From Paenibacillus sp. DMB5 (lineage in GTDB: Bacteria; Bacillota; Bacilli; Paenibacillales; Paenibacillaceae): a stretch of DNA of 64,000 nucleotides. The notes under the pieces were generated by a model that worked only from the letters and a program-made list of their open reading frames with translations, did no database searches and was not told the origin of the DNA. The stretch covers positions 1 through 64,000 of the forward strand of contig NZ_LRAC01000143.1 in NCBI RefSeq assembly GCF_001517085.1, written 5' to 3'. Shown piece by piece: positions 60,351-64,000 of this stretch (position 1 is the stretch's first letter; each line of letters opens with the position of its first letter). The position numbers and the translations under genes were made by a program.

Positions 60351-61187
60351 CTAGCCCTTGACTCCGCCGATGGCAATGCCGTCTATGACCTGCTTTTGCA
60401 GCGCCAGAAACAGCACCAAGAGCGGAACAATCGCAGCTACCGAAGCCATCATCATGACCGAGATCTGCGTACCGAACTCTTCCTTGAAGAATTGCATGCC
60501 CAGAGGAATAGTGTACAGCTTGGTTGAATTCAGCATGATCAGCGGCCCCTGGTAATCATTCCACGTCCAGATAAACTTGATTATCCCTACTGTAGCCAGA
60601 ATCGGCCGGCTAAGCGGCAGCACTACGCTCCAGAAAATCCGGAAGAAACCGGCCCCGTCCAGTTCGGCTGCTTCCAGCATGTCATTATGGATGCCGACCA
60701 TGAACTGGCGAAGCAGAAAAGTGAAATAGCTGGAGAACATGCCCATCAAAATTAGCGCAGCATGGGAATCATATAGTCCAAGCTCCTTAATCATAATATA
60801 ACGCGGAACGAGCGTCGCCTGCTCGGGAATCATCATAAAGGCAAGCATCAGGGTAAAGATCAGCGATCTTCCCTTGAAATCAAGCTTCCCGAGCGCATAT
60901 CCGGCCATGGCAGATATCACTATGGTAGCTATAGTGGATATCAGGGCGATTTTGACAGAGTTCATATAAAATAATCCAAACGCAACATCGCCCATCCATA
61001 CAGCCTTAAAGTTGGCAATCAGGTTCCAGTCCTGCGGAATCCATTGAATCGGAAAGGTCCAGACCTCTCGTTCCGTCTTGGAAGCAGCGGACAGCATCCA
61101 TGCCAGCGGCATAAGGAAGAATGCGGAGAGAACCGCGAACAGGGCTGTTAGGAGCAGATTGCCGGGCATTATTTTTTTTCTGGTCAT
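60351..61187 (-). CDS. Sugar ABC transporter permease (MalG type)
   Basis: 278 residues, six membrane helices. The EAA loop is DMLEAAELDGAGFFRIFWSVVLPLSRPIL in outline, containing the EAA---G motif. The C-terminal LALQKQVIDGIAIGGVKG is the usual MalG-type end. It pairs with the permease encoded just upstream (24-nt gap). Confidence 0.94.
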   Translation of the reverse strand: MTRKKIMPGNLLLTALFAVLSAFFLMPLAWMLSAASKTEREVWTFPIQWIPQDWNLIANFKAVWMGDVAFGLFYMNSVKIALISTIATIVISAMAGYALGKLDFKGRSLIFTLMLAFMMIPEQATLVPRYIMIKELGLYDSHAALILMGMFSSYFTFLLRQFMVGIHNDMLEAAELDGAGFFRIFWSVVLPLSRPILATVGIIKFIWTWNDYQGPLIMLNSTKLYTIPLGMQFFKEEFGTQISVMMMASVAAIVPLLVLFLALQKQVIDGIAIGGVKG

Positions 61188-61211
61188 AACGTTTGTTCCT
61201 TTCTCTGTCGT

Positions 61212-62149
61212 CTAATAATGGACTTTGCGGCTCTGAGTTATCCAGGTAATCGACGTTACCAGCATGATGATGAGGAACAGTACCCAGGACATAGCAGAGG
61301 CGTATCCCATCTTGAACCGCTCAAAGCCTTCCTCATAGATCTGGTACACTATAACCGTACTGGAATAATTGGGTCCCCCGTCGGTCAGGAATTTGATCAT
61401 ATCGAAAATTTTGAATGATGAAATCGTGCTTGTGATCGCCAGGAAAAAGGTGGTCGGACCAAGCAGCGGCAGTGTTATGCGCCGGAACTGTCCGATCCCG
61501 CTTGCCCCGTCAATCGTCGCGGCCTCATAGAGCTCTTCAGGTATATTCGTCATACCGGCAAGAAAAATGATAATCTGATAACCAAGCAGCTGCAGATATA
61601 AATTATCATGATTGCAATCAGCGAAAAGCTGGTATCCACCAGCCAGCGCGGCGGATCAGACAGCCCGAGCTGTATCAGTATCTGGTTGACCGGACCCTTG
61701 GACGGATGATAAAGCGCCTGCCAGACGGCTGCTATTGCTACCGTAGAACAGATATAGGGGACGAAAAAAGCCACTTTGAAATAGGTTTTGGCGTACAGCT
61801 TCTTATGGATCAGCGCAGAGAACACAACCCCGAGCAGCATAGTGACCGGTACGGTCCCGAGGGTGAACAGCACATTGTTCTTCAGTGCCTGCAAAAAACG
61901 GTTGTCCCTGAATAATTCGATGAAATTATCCAGTCCGACAAAGTGAATCGCAGACAATCCGCCGACCAGATTCCATTCCGTCAGGCTAAGGATCAGGCTG
62001 AACACAAGGGGAAACACAGCGATGACCAGCATCCCGATGACTTCCGGGGCGATGAAGAGCCATCCGGCCAGCTGCTCGCGTCTTTTGCGTGTCCAGTATA
62101 CTTTCGGCTGCGGTTTAGTTGTCTCCGTTAGGATCGCGTGCTGGCTCAT
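61212..62149 (-). pseudogene. Sugar ABC transporter permease (MalF type), one 1-nt frameshift
   Basis: N-terminal part MSQHAILTETT...GWLFIAPEVIGMLVIAVFPLVFSL and C-terminal part EELYEAATIDGASGIGQFRR (EAA loop) with ...SITWITQSRKVHY are intact. The frame breaks near 61593: adding one G (ATCTGCAGC to ATCTGGCAGC) restores IIYIWQLLGYQIIIFLAG, a well-conserved part of this family, and yields 312 residues. The importer could not function without this subunit, so a sequencing error is the simplest explanation. Confidence 0.87.
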
Positions 62150-63522
62150 TGAATCTCCCCCTCTGTCTTCTCAGCATCTGTTGGCGGTAAATAGCCGCCT
62201 TCTTCCTTGAGCCGTTTGCGCAGCCGGGATACATCAACAGCATGAACATCGCCGCCGTTGTGCTTCACAGCCAGTGCTGCAGCCAGCCCGGCTGCTTCCC
62301 CCATTGCCAGGCAGACCGGCATGACCCGGACACTGCCCAGTACCCGGCGGTCACTGGAGATGCAGCGGCCGGCCACCAGCACATTACGCAATCCGCGCGG
62401 CGTAAGGCAGCGGTAAGGAATACCGTGCGACTCTCCGGGTCCGTAGAGGGTAATGGACAGGCCTGATCCTTCACCGCTCTGCTGCTCTTTCTGCGTACCA
62501 TGTACGTCAATGAAATAGCTGTTGCGGCAGATTTCGTCGTCAAAGCTTCTGCGGGCCATGTAATCCTCAGCTGTGAGGATGTAATCACCGGTAATCCGCC
62601 GTGATTCGCGTGTTCCCATCAGTGTGCCGGTGTTCATCACAACCGAATTGCCAAAGGCTGCCGGATGGACAGCGGCAAGCATATTCCGGTAAGCGGCCGC
62701 CATCCTGCGGCCCTGTACCAGCGCCTCCGATACCGAGAACGGGTCCGTGTTGTCAACTCCCCAGAGGTGCCCTGCATTGAAGCCCACGGCGCGCGGGGCT
62801 ATCATGTTGTTGCAGATATGAGTGTCAGGAATACCCGGATAGCGTCCGGAGGCGACTGCCTCATGAATAGGGCTGTGCGGGTTCTCGGCATGCAGTAACG
62901 GACCATTAAGGTACGCATAATCATCCACATTGCCGAGAATGAAGCAATGTGTGGCCGGCTGAAGCTCACCGGTCGCCTCATCTCCCTTGGCGTATTCGGC
63001 GCCTGCCCAGGCCGCCACATCACCATCGCCTGTACAGTCCACATAGACAGCTGCGCGGAATGCCTGCAAGCCCCCCTTATTCAACAGGAGGATCGCTGTA
63101 ATATTGCCGTACTCATCCCTCTCGACACCCGCCAGCATCGTCAGAAAAAGGATATTGACGCCCGATCCGGCTACGAGTTCGTCAAAAATTAATTTGAGCT
63201 TCTCAGGATCAATCGGCACCCAATCCATAGCTTCCTTCTGCACGTGGGGCATTTGTGCTTTTAAAGTGTCAAACACCTTGGCTGCAAGTCCCTGGTAAAC
63301 AATCTTCTCCTTGTCAGAGAACGGGCACCAGGCCGGTACCAGACCCGAGGTCCCCATTCCGCCAAGACTGCCGGTCGCCTCCACCAGCAGCGTTCTCGCC
63401 CCTTCTCTCGCAGCCGCAGCTGCAGCGGTGCAGCCCGCCGGACCGCCTCCGACGACAATCACGTCATAGGAGGAATTCAGCGGTAAAGTCTTGCTATTCA
63501 GCGTATACGTATCGTTAATCAT
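62146..63522 (-). CDS. FAD-dependent oxidoreductase (FAD_oxidored family), paralog 2
   Basis: 458-residue cytoplasmic flavoprotein, first gene of the locus. FAD fold: YDVIVVGGGPAGCTAAAAAARE and EATGSLGGMG. Shared blocks with paralog 1: LVPAWCPFSDKEK, MDWVPIDPEKLKLIF, YVDCTGDGDVAAWAG, GELQPATHCFILGN, RRITGDYILTAEDYMA, SRNSYFIDVHG-like region and GSVRVMPVCLAMGEAAGLAAA. It overlaps the permease start by 4 nt. AGAGAGGAC precedes the ATG. The reaction is unknown; oxidation of an imported glycoside is inferred from context. Confidence 0.88.
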   Translation of the reverse strand: MINDTYTLNSKTLPLNSSYDVIVVGGGPAGCTAAAAAAREGARTLLVEATGSLGGMGTSGLVPAWCPFSDKEKIVYQGLAAKVFDTLKAQMPHVQKEAMDWVPIDPEKLKLIFDELVAGSGVNILFLTMLAGVERDEYGNITAILLLNKGGLQAFRAAVYVDCTGDGDVAAWAGAEYAKGDEATGELQPATHCFILGNVDDYAYLNGPLLHAENPHSPIHEAVASGRYPGIPDTHICNNMIAPRAVGFNAGHLWGVDNTDPFSVSEALVQGRRMAAAYRNMLAAVHPAAFGNSVVMNTGTLMGTRESRRITGDYILTAEDYMARRSFDDEICRNSYFIDVHGTQKEQQSGEGSGLSITLYGPGESHGIPYRCLTPRGLRNVLVAGRCISSDRRVLGSVRVMPVCLAMGEAAGLAAALAVKHNGGDVHAVDVSRLRKRLKEEGGYLPPTDAEKTEGEIQ

Positions 63523-63688
63523 GCAGTCCTCTCTTCCCCGGCAACCGGCGTTCTCCGTTCTCCACTGGAATCCTCCGGCTGCCGTTCTTCTATAAATCTC
63601 ATTTTAGCAAGAGACTTTTGAGAATACGGTACAGCTTTCATACGCGTTAATGTGCAATATTTTGACCTAAGCTCTGCCTCAGAGCGTC
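63523..63688 (-). promoter_or_regulatory. Promoter region of the FAD/ABC locus
   Basis: Between the terminator at 63689 and the first FAD gene. A TAAAAT (-10-like) occurs in TTGCTAAAATGAG with no good -35 box, as expected for an activator-dependent promoter. No open frame is seen. Confidence 0.4.
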
Positions 63689-63737
63689 AAAAAAAGCCGG
63701 CTGTGCACCTTTAAAAGGTATACACCGCCGGCTTTTT
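63689..63737 (-). terminator. Terminator between the peptidase gene and the FAD/ABC locus
   Basis: AAAAAAGCCGGC...GCCGGCTTTTT with an inner GGTGTA/TGCACC pairing; it works in both directions. Confidence 0.9.
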
Positions 63738-63748
63738 GAAATGGAAAC

Positions 63749-63856
63749 ATAGAAAAGGATACAGCCGCCAAGCACCGATAATCAGGATTGCGGCCGTACC
63801 CTTTGCTGTTATATTACGCAAATTTGCAGCTTTTGTTTCAATTTTTATGCAAATTC
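63749..63856. repeat. Terminator-like repeat element, copy B
   Basis: Homologous to 51873-51974. It has AAAGGATACAGCCGCC / GCGGCCGTACCCTTT arms and the same TACGCAAATTTGCAG block, directly after the stop codon of the peptidase gene. Confidence 0.85.
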
Positions 63857-64000
63857 GAGAGAATTTCCGCGATAATAAGTCCGGTTTCCAGGGCAGCGTC
63901 TTCGTAATCCTCCAGCGGAAGCGGGTTTTTGCCGGTTCCAAGCTCAACCGTGAAGCCCGGCCTGCGGAACTGCTGGATGAACCAGTCCTTATATCCGGCA
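63838..64000 (-). CDS. M14 family zinc carboxypeptidase, C-terminal fragment
   Basis: The last 53 residues of a gene that begins outside the window: AGYKDWFIQQFRRPGFTVELG with NPLPLEDYEDAALE and a final helix. The RRPGFTVELGxGxNPLP block carries the catalytic Glu of M14 carboxypeptidases and matches gamma-D-glutamyl-L-diamino acid endopeptidase type proteins of Bacillus (peptidoglycan peptide cleavage). The stop is TGA at 63838-63840. Confidence 0.85.
   Translation of the reverse strand, partial: AGYKDWFIQQFRRPGFTVELGTGKNPLPLEDYEDAALETGLIIAEILSNLHKN

Noticed and set aside
63711..63947. 78-residue minus-strand frame at the right end
   Set aside because: It runs through the repeat element and out of frame over the M14 peptidase end, which has the correct family sequence.

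Overview
The window reads as a chromosomal segment of a Gram-positive, endospore-forming Bacillota, most likely Paenibacillus or a close relative. The evidence is the gene content: a hemE-hemH-hemY operon in Bacillus order, a YjcZ-type sporulation peptide, a YtpB (DUF2600) terpene synthase, a YjbM/RelQ-type alarmone synthetase, a GltC-like regulator, YesM/YesN-type two-component genes next to a sugar ABC importer, and many genes with AGGAGG-like ribosome sites and TTG or GTG starts. There is no transposase, phage gene, tRNA, rRNA or CRISPR array. Most of it is housekeeping DNA; the unusual parts are repeats, leaders, one structured RNA and one catabolic locus.

Layout. 1-5.5 kb (mostly minus): RsmF-like methyltransferase (cut by the window edge), DUF309 protein, small alarmone synthetase, frameshifted pyrD, a tiny membrane protein, an L,D-transpeptidase. 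5.6-9.4 kb: ferredoxin, DNA polymerase IV, then cimA behind a leader with three tandem repeats. 9.4-14 kb: ResA-like thioredoxin, JAMM peptidase, and an amt / DUF294 nucleotidyltransferase / DnaQ-like exonuclease operon with a perfect GlnR/TnrA-type site. 14.3-19.7 kb: MerR regulator, YugP-type metallopeptidase, GltC-like LysR regulator, rhomboid protease, tpx, a DUF1499-like protein, a probable 6S RNA gene, a YesL-type membrane protein. 19.8-30 kb: YjcZ peptide, CshA-type helicase, YitT protein, DUF4015 glycoside hydrolase, frameshifted MATE pump, pfkA, ytpB, an MFS transporter. 30-42 kb: cold-shock protein, two small proteins, pepF, LapA, M42 peptidase, phosphodiester glycosidase-like protein, TPR protein, ABC-F ATPase, TetR regulator, damaged DUF92 gene, FAH hydrolase, GDPD, CapA. 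42.4-50.6 kb: a 50-bp tandem hairpin array, hemY-hemH-hemE, MFS pump, O-methyltransferase, RlmL/YpsC-like methyltransferase, aldo/keto reductase. 50.6-51.9 kb: small Cys-rich, HesB-like and DUF1232-like proteins.

51.9-63.6 kb is one minus-strand catabolic locus. In order of transcription it holds FAD oxidoreductase, two ABC permeases, a lipoprotein binding protein, a LytS/YesM-type histidine kinase, a YesN-type response regulator, a second paralogous FAD oxidoreductase and a secreted beta-helix protein with a concanavalin-like C-terminal domain. It has an importer, a sensor and an extracellular carbohydrate-active protein but no ordinary glycoside hydrolase, so the two flavoproteins are the only evident intracellular catalysts. 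It is the best candidate here for an undescribed pathway.

Four genes (pyrD twice, MATE, one ABC permease, DUF92) are broken by single-base indels, mostly a missing G in a short G run of the coding strand. This looks more like sequence error than gene decay and should be settled before any of them is called a pseudogene.
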